Assembly: GCA_964554535.1 (NCBI GenBank)
Contig: CAZKPB010000008.1
Span: 22,910 to 86,909, forward strand
Direction of reading: 5' to 3'
DNA length: 64,000 bases
From: DMER64 sp964554535
GTDB lineage: Bacteria; Bacteroidota; Bacteroidia; Bacteroidales; UBA932
Under the pieces are notes generated by a model that worked only from the letters and a program-made list of their open reading frames with translations, searched no databases and had not been told where the DNA came from. Made by a program: the position numbers and the translations under genes. Shown in pieces: positions 41,130 through 49,324 of the stretch. The stretch's first letter is position 1. Each line of letters starts with the position of its first letter.

Positions 41130-41953
41130 TATTTTATATGTAAAAAGAGACCTACGCTGAAGAGCAATTGATAGGGGTGGCCCCAGGTATAGTATTCGGC
41201 GCTGGTAAGGGCGTAGTTTTCTATCAGCGACATGGAATAAAAGGCATTGGCTTCAAATTGAAGTTCAAAGGGATGAAAATGGAACGCAAAACCTGCACCG
41301 CCCTGCAACCCGAAGTCAAAGGGAATATGGTTTGCATCAAAAGTCACTTCTTTGTGGGTTTCACCTGTTTCGGTATTGTAAGAGAAAGCGCGGAAACGGT
41401 AACCTCCGTATACCCCCAAATTCAGCAGCAGACGCATTTTCCAGAAATCGACGTGAAATTGCGATACAAGGGGCACTTGAATGACGTCATACAGCAGGCC
41501 GGAAGTTTCTCTCTTGTAGCCGTAATGCGTGTACCTTACACCGGCCTGAAGCCCAAAGTAGGGTATGTTGCCCCACAGGTCATGGTAGAAGGTGTACAAC
41601 ACGGAAACATCGGGATAGGCGGGGTAGCCTTTGTAGTCCTCGCGGGGCGGGTTGTAGAACATTCCGGTGAGGGCGTAGCCGCCGCGGACACCCAGCAAAT
41701 GTTCTTTTATGGGAAATTTGAAGTGAACGCGCTCTTTCTTCTCTTTGACCGGTTTTTCCTTGGCCGGCTTTTCCTTGACTGACAAATCTATGAGGGGCAT
41801 TTCCCGGTCCGGCGGCAGCAGATTGAGAGAGTCCGATATGACTATTTCCTGTCCCGTTGCCGGAAAAGCAATAAGAAGGGCAATAAGTGCCACAAGAAGG
41901 CGTTTACCTCCTGGAAGTGCCGCTGCCTTTGGCCGGTTTGGTAAGTGTGACAT
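41129..41953 (-). CDS. Outer-membrane beta-barrel protein (PorT-like)
   Basis: A 274-residue protein with a signal peptide (KRLLVALIALLIAFPATGQ), a charged Lys/Glu/Pro linker (KEKPAKEKPVKEKKER, residues about 61-75), and a barrel-like C-terminal part with alternating aromatic strands (LGVRGGYALTGMFYN, FGLQAGVRYTHYGYKRE, LLLNLGVYGGYRFRAF). It ends in FSVGLFLHIK. The tyrosine-rich strands fit the porin-like proteins of Bacteroidota. The first 50 nt overlap the upstream Ig-lipoprotein gene; a GTG at codon 21 would avoid the overlap but shorten the signal peptide. Function unknown. Confidence 0.75.
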   Translation of the reverse strand: MSHLPNRPKAAALPGGKRLLVALIALLIAFPATGQEIVISDSLNLLPPDREMPLIDLSVKEKPAKEKPVKEKKERVHFKFPIKEHLLGVRGGYALTGMFYNPPREDYKGYPAYPDVSVLYTFYHDLWGNIPYFGLQAGVRYTHYGYKRETSGLLYDVIQVPLVSQFHVDFWKMRLLLNLGVYGGYRFRAFSYNTETGETHKEVTFDANHIPFDFGLQGGAGFAFHFHPFELQFEANAFYSMSLIENYALTSAEYYTWGHPYQLLFSVGLFLHIK

Positions 41954-43769
41954 CCTGATTGAATGTTTGGGTTATGTCTATGTTTTGGGTCAACTCCATC
42001 TTGTCTTTCAACTCAATGGCCATATTGCCGTTAGCGTATTTGAAGACACGAACTTTTTCCGCCTGGCGTTTTTGAATGACGCTGCCGGTGTCCCATTGTC
42101 CGTTGCCGTTAACGTCCTCCGTAAAACGCAGGGCGTAGCGTCCTGCGTTCAGGTATTTGAATGACAGTGTGGTATCACTGTATGCGGTCAGGGTGCGCAC
42201 CACGGTGGAGCGCGCCTCGTTCATAAGATCAATGATTACCGGTGAGCCGACCCCGGTTATTTCCAGATGCAGGGCGCACAGATCATCGGAAACGGGGGTG
42301 GTGAATTTGGTATTCAGCGAGTCGTTGGGAAGCCGGTTGATATCTTCAAACACGTCCTTGGGTATGGTCAGGATATAGTCTGTCCCTTCCAGGTATTTTT
42401 CCGGGAAAAGGGAAAATACGGACGGATTGAGGGTATCTTGCCTGTAGGTGAATTTATCCCGGAGCGTATCTTTTTTGTCCGAACTTAGATGCAGTAACTG
42501 CAAGGAATCCAGATTCACTCTGGTGGGATAGCTGGAAAAAGTAAGAATAATTCCCTTTGTTTCAATCAACTCGGGAGTGGCGTTTACAGACATTTTGAGC
42601 GCCTCGCGTTGGGGCTTGGTGGAGGGAGCTTGGGGCTGGTCCTGAGGTTTTTTGTTTTCCTGAGGGGCTTTGTAGGGGTCAATCTTCAATGTGTCGGTCA
42701 CAGGCTCCAGCGTAAGCAGCGAGTCGTTGGTTTTCCAGTAGGATAAGCGTATGTGCAGGGTGTCCGGCACGGTCGGGGAAGCAATCCAGTAAATGATACT
42801 GTCTTTGTTGTAATTCTGCTGCAATAGGATCTCTTTGGAATCCACCCCGTCTATTTCTATATGGTCAATCCGGGCGTTTGGCGCACCGAATTTGAGTTCA
42901 AGCGCTCTATGCTGCAACCTTGTCTTACTGCGCAGCACCTGACGGGTGCTGAGTTCCTTGAAAACATACAGACCGGTTTCCACCGGCCGGCGCATCAGGC
43001 CAAGGGTGTCTTCCAAATAGTAGGGCTGTATTTCCGGAGCGTAGGTGAACATTACTTTATGCGGCCGTACCAGAGAATCCATAAAGGCCACTTTTTCACC
43101 GCTTGTGGGGTCGTATTTGAAATTGTTGTTCTCGTCGGTAATGGCGTAGAGTGTATAGAGGGTGTCCTTGAGGTTGCGCAGGGTAAAGTAACCGTACGAG
43201 TCGGTGCGGGTGGCGGCTACGGGCCGGCATTTGGAAAGGGTGGTATCTACCGGGTTGACGTACAGCATTACGGTGGCGTTTCCCATGGGGAGTAATGTGG
43301 CGGCATCCACCACAAGGCCCGAGTACATCAGCGAGTCAATATGGTCACCGGTAGAAAAACTGAGGGCAAAGGCGGGAAAAGGATTTCCCTCGTTATTGTC
43401 CGATATGGCCGAGCCGAAATACAGGCAGTAAGTGGTATTGGAGTCCAGGTCACGTAGAAAATCCACCACAACGCCTTTGCCTTTAGTGCGGGCGGTAGGA
43501 TTTTTTTCCGGCGGAGGCGAAAGCAGTAGGTGTTTGTTGATGTCCGTCAGTTTTACGTATTCGTCAAATTGTAATTCCGCCCGTTTGAGGGTAGTGTTCA
43601 CACGGGTGGCATTGATGTCTGGGAAGGTGGCCGTAAGTGTGGGCGGAATACTGTCTATTGGACCTCCTGCCGGTGCGGCCGAGGTATTGGCGCAGCCCCC
43701 CGGCAGGGACAACAGCACCACAAAGAGTGCACTTGCCAACAGACCATATAGTTGATGTCGATTATTCAT
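41904..43769 (-). CDS. Ig-like-domain lipoprotein
   Basis: A 621-residue lipoprotein: hydrophobic start and Cys26 after SLPGG. An N-terminal Big_5-like Ig domain follows (IPPTLTATFPDINATRVNTTLKRAELQFDEYVKLTDINKHLLLSP), then a prealbumin-like module (YSGLVVDAATLLPMGNATVMLYVN) with DSYGYFTLRNLKDTLYTLYAITDENNN. A Pro/Gln/Lys-rich linker (KAPQENKKPQDQPQAPS) and a second Ig-type region with an EF-like VNGNGQWDTG loop complete it. Likely outer-membrane or periplasmic; exact role unknown. The gene overlaps the rel stop by 8 bp and the OMP start by 50 bp, so the three are translationally coupled. Confidence 0.85.
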   Translation of the reverse strand: MNNRHQLYGLLASALFVVLLSLPGGCANTSAAPAGGPIDSIPPTLTATFPDINATRVNTTLKRAELQFDEYVKLTDINKHLLLSPPPEKNPTARTKGKGVVVDFLRDLDSNTTYCLYFGSAISDNNEGNPFPAFALSFSTGDHIDSLMYSGLVVDAATLLPMGNATVMLYVNPVDTTLSKCRPVAATRTDSYGYFTLRNLKDTLYTLYAITDENNNFKYDPTSGEKVAFMDSLVRPHKVMFTYAPEIQPYYLEDTLGLMRRPVETGLYVFKELSTRQVLRSKTRLQHRALELKFGAPNARIDHIEIDGVDSKEILLQQNYNKDSIIYWIASPTVPDTLHIRLSYWKTNDSLLTLEPVTDTLKIDPYKAPQENKKPQDQPQAPSTKPQREALKMSVNATPELIETKGIILTFSSYPTRVNLDSLQLLHLSSDKKDTLRDKFTYRQDTLNPSVFSLFPEKYLEGTDYILTIPKDVFEDINRLPNDSLNTKFTTPVSDDLCALHLEITGVGSPVIIDLMNEARSTVVRTLTAYSDTTLSFKYLNAGRYALRFTEDVNGNGQWDTGSVIQKRQAEKVRVFKYANGNMAIELKDKMELTQNIDITQTFNQDVTLTKPAKGSGTSRR

Positions 43770-45927
43770 TGATGTCTTTTTCCACTTTTACCGATTCTAT
43801 CCCGTTAAGGGCTTCCAATTGGGCCAGCAAAGTTTGCAAATCTTTTTTATTTTGCACGTATACTTCTATCTCTCCGTCAAAGATACTGTCGTGGGCCAGG
43901 ATATTGATGCGCCGCATATTAACGCGCATCACCAGCGATATGGTACGGGCAATGTCCCAGACCACTCCCATATGGTCATTCCCGCGCAGGACTATCTTGG
44001 TGAGAAACACCGGAATGCGTTTTCTTTCCCAGGTAACGGCCATCATGGCGTTGTCGTCTTTGTGCAGTCGGGCCAGGGCTTTGGCCTTTTTGCAATTAAT
44101 GGAGTGAATTACCAGAGTGCCTTTTTTGTCCAGAAATCCCACAATCTCATCTCCCTCCAGCGGATGGCAGCAAGTGGCCAGGCGGGTGTCGATTACTTCT
44201 TTTTTGCGGCGGCCCATAGGACGAGGTACCAGACCGTTGACGGTTTTTTGATTTCGGCCGCTCAATAAAATGGTTTGCAGATGGTCCAATTTGAGGATGC
44301 CTGCCCCGATTTTTCCGTACAATTCGTCTTTTGAATTGGTGTTGTAAGCCGTTTGCAGTTTTTCCACCACATTGGCGTGCAGGGGAATGCCGTATTTGGA
44401 AAGTTCTTCCTGCAGGATTTTGCGTCCTTTCCCGGTGAAACTGTTCAGGCGCAGGTCCAAGGCATCCAGAATCATATCGTAGGCCTTGGAGGTCTTGACA
44501 AACGAGAGCCATTCAATCTTTGGCTGAGGATTTTCCGTAGTAATGATTTCCACTTGGTCTCCGCCCTGCAGGGTTTGACTGAGCAGCACCAGCTGGTTGT
44601 TTACTTTGGCGGCCAGTGCCCGGTTGCCTACTTCCGTGTGGATGGAATAGGCAAAGTCCAGCGCGGTGGCACCTTTTGGAAGGGTGCGCATTTCTCCTTT
44701 GGGAGTAAAGATGTACAGTTCCGGAGCCAATTGCCCCACCTGAAACGAGTCAAAATAGGTTAACGCATCCAGGTCCTTGTCTTCCAAGGTCTGACGCACG
44801 GTAGAAAGCCAACGTTCCATCTCGCTGGGTTCCATGGTGATGCCCTTGTATTTCCAGTGGGCGGCCACGCCGCGCTCGGCAATATCATCCATCCGGCGGC
44901 TGCGAATCTGTACTTCTATCCAGTTGCCTTTGGGGCTGAGGTAGGTAGAGTGCAGGGCTTCGTATCCGGTTTCCTTTGGGTCGGTAATCCAATCCCTGCG
45001 GCGTTCAGGATTAGGCGTCCATACCTGGTTGAGCAGCTGTTCTATATGGTAGCACTCCAGGCGTTCTTGTTCAATGTCCTGTTCTTGCGGTTCAAATACG
45101 ATGCGGACGGCAAACAGGTCATATACCTTGTCAAAGGGGGTGCCGCGTTTTTGCATTTTGCGCCAGATGGAATAGGGCTTTTTGATGCGGGTGGATATGG
45201 TGAACTGCAGGTTTTCCTGACGCAGCAATTGTTCTATGGGTTCAATAAAAAGACGGGTTATATCCGCTCCGCGCGTGTCCATCTCTTTCTGTACCAGGGT
45301 AGCGATTTCTTTGTACTCGACCGGCATGGCGTGGCACATCCAGATGTCTTCCATCTCGCTTTTAATGGAATAGAGCCCCAGCCGATGGGCCAGCGGCACA
45401 AAGACATAGCGTGACTCACCCAGGTTGCGGGCTTGTTTTTCCACAGGAAGTTCATCCATACAGCGTAGGTTGTGCAGGCGGTCGGCCAGCTTTATAAGCA
45501 GCACGCGGGCGTCGTTATTGACGGTCAAAAGCATCTGGCGGAATGTCTCGGCCTGTGTTTTGTCCTGGGTGGCAAATACTTTTTCCAGGCGGCCCAGACC
45601 GTCCACCAACTCGGCCACCTTGTTGCCGTAGGCGGCGGCTATCTCTTCTTTTGAGAAGTCGGTGTCGGTGAGAATGTGGTGCAGCAGGGCGGCAATGATG
45701 GACTTGTAGCCCAGGCCGATTTCATCCACTACAATAAGGGCTACGGCTATGCAGTGGAGGATGATGGGCTGGCCCGACAGGCGTTTTTGGCCTTTGTGGG
45801 CTTCTTTTGCAAAGCGGTAAGCTTGCAGGACCAGGTCAAATTCGGCCTGATTGGCGCACCGCTTCAGACTGCTCAGTCGCAGAGGTTCAAATGCTAAGTC
45901 CAGGTCTATGGTATCTTGAGTTTCCAA
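43762..45927 (-). CDS. RelA/SpoT-type (p)ppGpp synthetase with degraded hydrolase motif
   Basis: A 721-residue long RSH protein. The synthetase domain is intact: STRIKKPYSIWRKMQKRGTPFDKVYDLFAVRIVF, and TGYEALHSTYLSPKGNWIEVQIRSRRMDDIAERGVAAHWKYKG. TGS (FTPKGEMRTLPKGATALDFAYSIH) and ACT domains follow. In the N-terminal HD domain, the usual LLHDxxED reads LLHHILTD: the Asp metal ligand is His84 and the Glu is Thr87, so hydrolysis is probably lost. Other pieces (AHKGQKR, KLADRLHN) remain. It starts at TTG two codons after the fprA stop, in the same frame; no ATG lies nearby. A second, hydrolytic RSH would be expected elsewhere. Confidence 0.92.
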   Translation of the reverse strand: METQDTIDLDLAFEPLRLSSLKRCANQAEFDLVLQAYRFAKEAHKGQKRLSGQPIILHCIAVALIVVDEIGLGYKSIIAALLHHILTDTDFSKEEIAAAYGNKVAELVDGLGRLEKVFATQDKTQAETFRQMLLTVNNDARVLLIKLADRLHNLRCMDELPVEKQARNLGESRYVFVPLAHRLGLYSIKSEMEDIWMCHAMPVEYKEIATLVQKEMDTRGADITRLFIEPIEQLLRQENLQFTISTRIKKPYSIWRKMQKRGTPFDKVYDLFAVRIVFEPQEQDIEQERLECYHIEQLLNQVWTPNPERRRDWITDPKETGYEALHSTYLSPKGNWIEVQIRSRRMDDIAERGVAAHWKYKGITMEPSEMERWLSTVRQTLEDKDLDALTYFDSFQVGQLAPELYIFTPKGEMRTLPKGATALDFAYSIHTEVGNRALAAKVNNQLVLLSQTLQGGDQVEIITTENPQPKIEWLSFVKTSKAYDMILDALDLRLNSFTGKGRKILQEELSKYGIPLHANVVEKLQTAYNTNSKDELYGKIGAGILKLDHLQTILLSGRNQKTVNGLVPRPMGRRKKEVIDTRLATCCHPLEGDEIVGFLDKKGTLVIHSINCKKAKALARLHKDDNAMMAVTWERKRIPVFLTKIVLRGNDHMGVVWDIARTISLVMRVNMRRINILAHDSIFDGEIEVYVQNKKDLQTLLAQLEALNGIESVKVEKDINE

Positions 45928-45933
45928 TAAAGA

Positions 45934-47133
45934 TTAGTTTTTAAGGGCTTCTGCAAAAGCAACCGCCACGTCATCAAATTGGGAAAGGGCGGCAGGAGTG
46001 GGATTCCCCAAAATTTCTATGCCATCCGCCACTTCTTTCCATTGGTGTTGTTGAGTCATTTTTTGGGAAAAAAGTTGCAGGTTCTTGAGTCCGCCGCCGC
46101 TCCAGGAATACCCGCCAAACAAGGTGAATACTTTGTTTTTGGGAGACATGATTTCCACCTCGCTGCAAAGGTGCTGCATCAGCGGATGCATACCGGTGTT
46201 GTATGAACACGAGCCTAGTATCACGCCTTTGTATTTCCAGATTTCACGCAGTAAAAACGAGGGATGGGTGGTGGATGCGTTGTAGATTCGGATGTTCTTG
46301 ACGCCTTGTTCGGCCAGACGGCGGGCAATGTAGTCGGCCGTATGTTCCGTGTTGCCGTACATGCTGGCGTAAATAATGACCACGCCTTCTTCTGCAATGT
46401 GGCGGGACCATTTGTCGTACAGGGCAAAAACGGCCGAGGGATCACTGCGCCAAACGGGACCGTGCACCGGGCAGATGATGTCAACCGGCAGGGAGGCAAT
46501 TTTTTCAAAGGCCTTCTGTACCTGGGCCGAGAAACGACACACAATGTTGGCGTAGTAGCGCAGCATCTCTTCTTTGTAGAAATCTATATTGATTTCGTCG
46601 TCAAAGATGCCGCCGTCCAGGGTACCAAAGGTGCCAAAGGCGTCCTGGGAAAAGAGAATGCGGTCCGTGGTGTCGTAACTGACCATAGACTCGGGCCAGT
46701 GTACCATGGGGGTCATGGCGAATTTCAGGCAGTGGCGGCCGAGATCCAGGGTGTCGCCTTCCTTGACTTCCCTGCGTTTGTTGTCAGCCTGGGGAAAGTA
46801 GGCGTCCAAAAGTTTGAACGCGCGGCTATTGGAAACCACGGTGGCGGAGGGGTAAGTACTCAACAACTGGCCAATCATGCCGGCGTGGTCGGGCTCCATA
46901 TGGTGAATCACCAGGTAATCCAGGTCCCGTCCGTCCAGGGTGCGGGCAATTTCTTCCGTGTAGGCGTTGTCGCTGCCGTATTCAATGGTGTCCAGCAACG
47001 CCGTTTTAGTGTCGGTGAAAAGATATGAATTGTAGGCTATACCGTAAGGCAGGGGCCAGTTATTTTCAAACAGGGCTTTCTTGCGGTCGTTGGTCCCTAT
47101 CCGATACAGGGTGTCATTAATTTTTGTAACCAT
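45934..47133 (-). CDS. Flavodiiron protein (oxygen/NO reductase)
   Basis: A 399-residue A-type flavoprotein. The N-terminal metallo-beta-lactamase domain has HHMEPDHAGMIGQLL (the His-x-Glu-x-Asp-His diiron set), PMVHWPESMVSYD and PVHGPVWRSDPS. The C-terminal flavodoxin domain begins GVVIIYASMYGNTEHTADYIARRL, binding FMN. It reduces O2 to water or NO to N2O and protects anaerobes. No rubredoxin domain is fused. It lies between ligA and rel on the minus strand with short gaps; this context does not point to a shared pathway. Confidence 0.95.
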   Translation of the reverse strand: MVTKINDTLYRIGTNDRKKALFENNWPLPYGIAYNSYLFTDTKTALLDTIEYGSDNAYTEEIARTLDGRDLDYLVIHHMEPDHAGMIGQLLSTYPSATVVSNSRAFKLLDAYFPQADNKRREVKEGDTLDLGRHCLKFAMTPMVHWPESMVSYDTTDRILFSQDAFGTFGTLDGGIFDDEINIDFYKEEMLRYYANIVCRFSAQVQKAFEKIASLPVDIICPVHGPVWRSDPSAVFALYDKWSRHIAEEGVVIIYASMYGNTEHTADYIARRLAEQGVKNIRIYNASTTHPSFLLREIWKYKGVILGSCSYNTGMHPLMQHLCSEVEIMSPKNKVFTLFGGYSWSGGGLKNLQLFSQKMTQQHQWKEVADGIEILGNPTPAALSQFDDVAVAFAEALKN

Positions 47134-47159
47134 AAGGCGAGATTTATTTCAGGTAAGGA

Positions 47160-49235
47160 TTAAAACAGTTTATCAAAAATTATGCCTTGGCCTATCATTT
47201 CCATAAAGTCTTTATATGATAGCAAAGGAATATTTAATTTGTTGGCTTTCTGTAATTTGGCGGGTCCCATTTTCTCTCCTGCCAGCAGATAAGAGAGTTG
47301 GGCGCTGACGGCCGAGAGCACTTTGCCGCCGTGGGCTTCTATAAGTTCTTTGAGAGACTCCCTGGATTGCGGGAAATTGCCGGATATCACAAAGGTTTTG
47401 CCGTTAAGTTTGTCGCTCCGCAGCGTCTGCCGGCTTTCACTCTCAAAATGCAGCCCAAAGGCTTTCAGTTGTGCAATCATTTGCAGGATACGTGGCGAGG
47501 CAAAGTATTCCTGCAGCGACAAGGCAATGATTTCCCCAATTTCCGGGGCCTCTCTGAGTGCTGAAAATCCGGCGTGTTGCAGGGCATCCAGGGAGCCGAA
47601 GTGTTGGGCCAGGTATTTGGCCGTGGTCTCGCCCACGTAGGGGATGCCTATAGCATAGAGCACCCGGGCAAAAGGCACATTTTTGGAGGCCTCTATGCTC
47701 TGCAACAGGTTGCTGGTGGATTTTTCGCCCCAGTTATCCAGTATGGCCAGACTCTCGGGGGTAAGGGTGTACAGGTCTTCCGGAGAAGCTACCAGGTTTT
47801 TGCGGTAGAGCTGGTCCACCAGGGATTCACCCCCCAGAATGTTCATAGCCTTGCGGGACATAAAGTGTTCTATGCGTCCCTTGACCTGGGGCGGACAGCA
47901 GGCGCTGTTGGGACAGAAATGTTTGGCCTGTTGCGGGTCCCGCTCCAGCGGGGTTCCACATTCCGGACAACGGTCAATGTATTCCAGCGGTACGGCGTGC
48001 GCCGGGCGTTTTTCCAGAGCCACGCCCACTACTTTGGGGATGATCTCGCCGCCTTTTTCCACATAAACGTAATCTCCAAGGCGGATGTCGTGCAGGGCTA
48101 TCTGGTCTGCATTATGAAGCGAGGCGCGTTTTACGGTGGTACCGCTCAGTGCCACCGGTTCCAGATTGGCTACCGGGGTGACGGCTCCGGTACGTCCCAC
48201 CTGGAAATCCACGCTCAATAACCGCGTGCAGGCCTGTTCTGCCTTGAATTTATAAGCGGTGGCCCAGCGCGGGCTTTTGGCGGTCATTCCCAAGGCACGT
48301 TGCTGCGCAAACGAATTGACTTTGATGACCACACCGTCCGTAGCCACGGGAAGCGAACGGCGTTCCACGTCCCACCGTTCCAGACACTCCCGTACTTCTT
48401 CTATGGTCTTGCAGGTCACCATATAGGCCGAGACGTGTAACCCCCAGTCCGCCGCTGCGTGCAATGCCTGCGTATGCGTTTCAAACGGGTTGTCCTGCGC
48501 AATGAAGTGGTACAGAAAACTGTCCAGTGCGCGGGCCCCCACTTCTTGAGGGTCCAGCAACTTGAGGGTGCCCGAAGCCGCGTTGCGCGGGTTGGCGAAG
48601 GGGGCTTCCTCGTTGGCTTCCCGTTCTTTGTTCAGCCGGTAGAATTGCTCAAAGGGAAGCAGAATTTCTCCTCGGATTTCAAAGGTGTCCGGATAGGGAG
48701 TTTTGCATTCCGCAAGCGGTTTTAGGTGTTGCGGTATGGCTTTTATTTGCAGTACATTGCGGGTAACATCATCCCCCACGGTGCCGTCTCCGCGGGTGAG
48801 TGCCCTCAGCAGGCGGCCGTTTTGGTAAGTGAGGCAGATGGCGGTCCCGTCAAATTTGAGTTCACAGACATATTCCACTTCCTGCGGGTCGCTCACCCCT
48901 TTGCGCACCCTGTTGTCAAACTCATACAGGTCATCCCTGTTGTAAGTGTTGGCCAGCGAGAGCATAGGGTATTGGTGTGGCAACTGCCTGAACGCTCCGG
49001 GGGCCGGGTCTGTGCCGGGAAGATGGGGCTCAATGTCGCTCCCCACATGTCGGGTGGGCGAGTCTGTAGTGGCCAGTTCCGGAAACATTTTCTCCAGGGC
49101 GGTCAGCTCCTGCAGGAGAATGTCAAACTCAAAGTCGGAAACAGTAGGCGCATTGTGAACGTAATAATTAATATTATGTTGATTTATAGAAGCTTTTAAG
49201 CTTTCAATGCGTACGGCGGCTTCCTTTTTGTTCAT
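47160..49235 (-). CDS. ligA: NAD-dependent DNA ligase
   Basis: Seals nicks during replication and repair. The 691-residue protein begins MNKKEAAVRIESLKASIN with the Ia domain (NYYVHNAPTVSDFEFDILLQEL), then the adenylation motif VCELKFDGTAICLTY with the catalytic Lys, an OB fold, the Cys4 zinc finger (CPECGTPLERDPQQAKHFCPN), helix-hairpin-helix repeats, and a C-terminal BRCT domain (LNGKTFVISGNFPQSRESLKELIEAHGGK). Length is normal. The ATG at 49235 follows a -7 box by 4 nt; the longer upstream frame is not supported. It is probably the first gene of the run fprA-rel-Ig lipoprotein-OMP-ispG. Confidence 0.97.
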   Translation of the reverse strand: MNKKEAAVRIESLKASINQHNINYYVHNAPTVSDFEFDILLQELTALEKMFPELATTDSPTRHVGSDIEPHLPGTDPAPGAFRQLPHQYPMLSLANTYNRDDLYEFDNRVRKGVSDPQEVEYVCELKFDGTAICLTYQNGRLLRALTRGDGTVGDDVTRNVLQIKAIPQHLKPLAECKTPYPDTFEIRGEILLPFEQFYRLNKEREANEEAPFANPRNAASGTLKLLDPQEVGARALDSFLYHFIAQDNPFETHTQALHAAADWGLHVSAYMVTCKTIEEVRECLERWDVERRSLPVATDGVVIKVNSFAQQRALGMTAKSPRWATAYKFKAEQACTRLLSVDFQVGRTGAVTPVANLEPVALSGTTVKRASLHNADQIALHDIRLGDYVYVEKGGEIIPKVVGVALEKRPAHAVPLEYIDRCPECGTPLERDPQQAKHFCPNSACCPPQVKGRIEHFMSRKAMNILGGESLVDQLYRKNLVASPEDLYTLTPESLAILDNWGEKSTSNLLQSIEASKNVPFARVLYAIGIPYVGETTAKYLAQHFGSLDALQHAGFSALREAPEIGEIIALSLQEYFASPRILQMIAQLKAFGLHFESESRQTLRSDKLNGKTFVISGNFPQSRESLKELIEAHGGKVLSAVSAQLSYLLAGEKMGPAKLQKANKLNIPLLSYKDFMEMIGQGIIFDKLF

Positions 49236-49239
49236 ACTA

Positions 49240-49247
49240 CAAAGATA
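49240..49247 (-). promoter_or_regulatory. -7 box of ligA
   Basis: Minus-strand TATCTTTG ends 4 nt before the ligA ATG, so the mRNA is predicted leaderless. No clear -33 element. Confidence 0.55.
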
Positions 49248-49264
49248 GCAAAATTGCCTCAATC

Positions 49265-49295
49265 TTTGAAACATTGCGGAACTTCTGTACATTTA
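49265..49295 (+). promoter_or_regulatory. Possible promoter of the GH67 gene
   Basis: TTTG (49265-49268) and TACATTTA (49288-49295, one mismatch to TAnnTTTG) are 19 bp apart and end 29 nt before the ATG at 49325. It diverges from the ligA -7 box. Confidence 0.45.
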
Positions 49296-49324
49296 CTGCA
49301 GATTCATGCAAAATTCATATAAAC

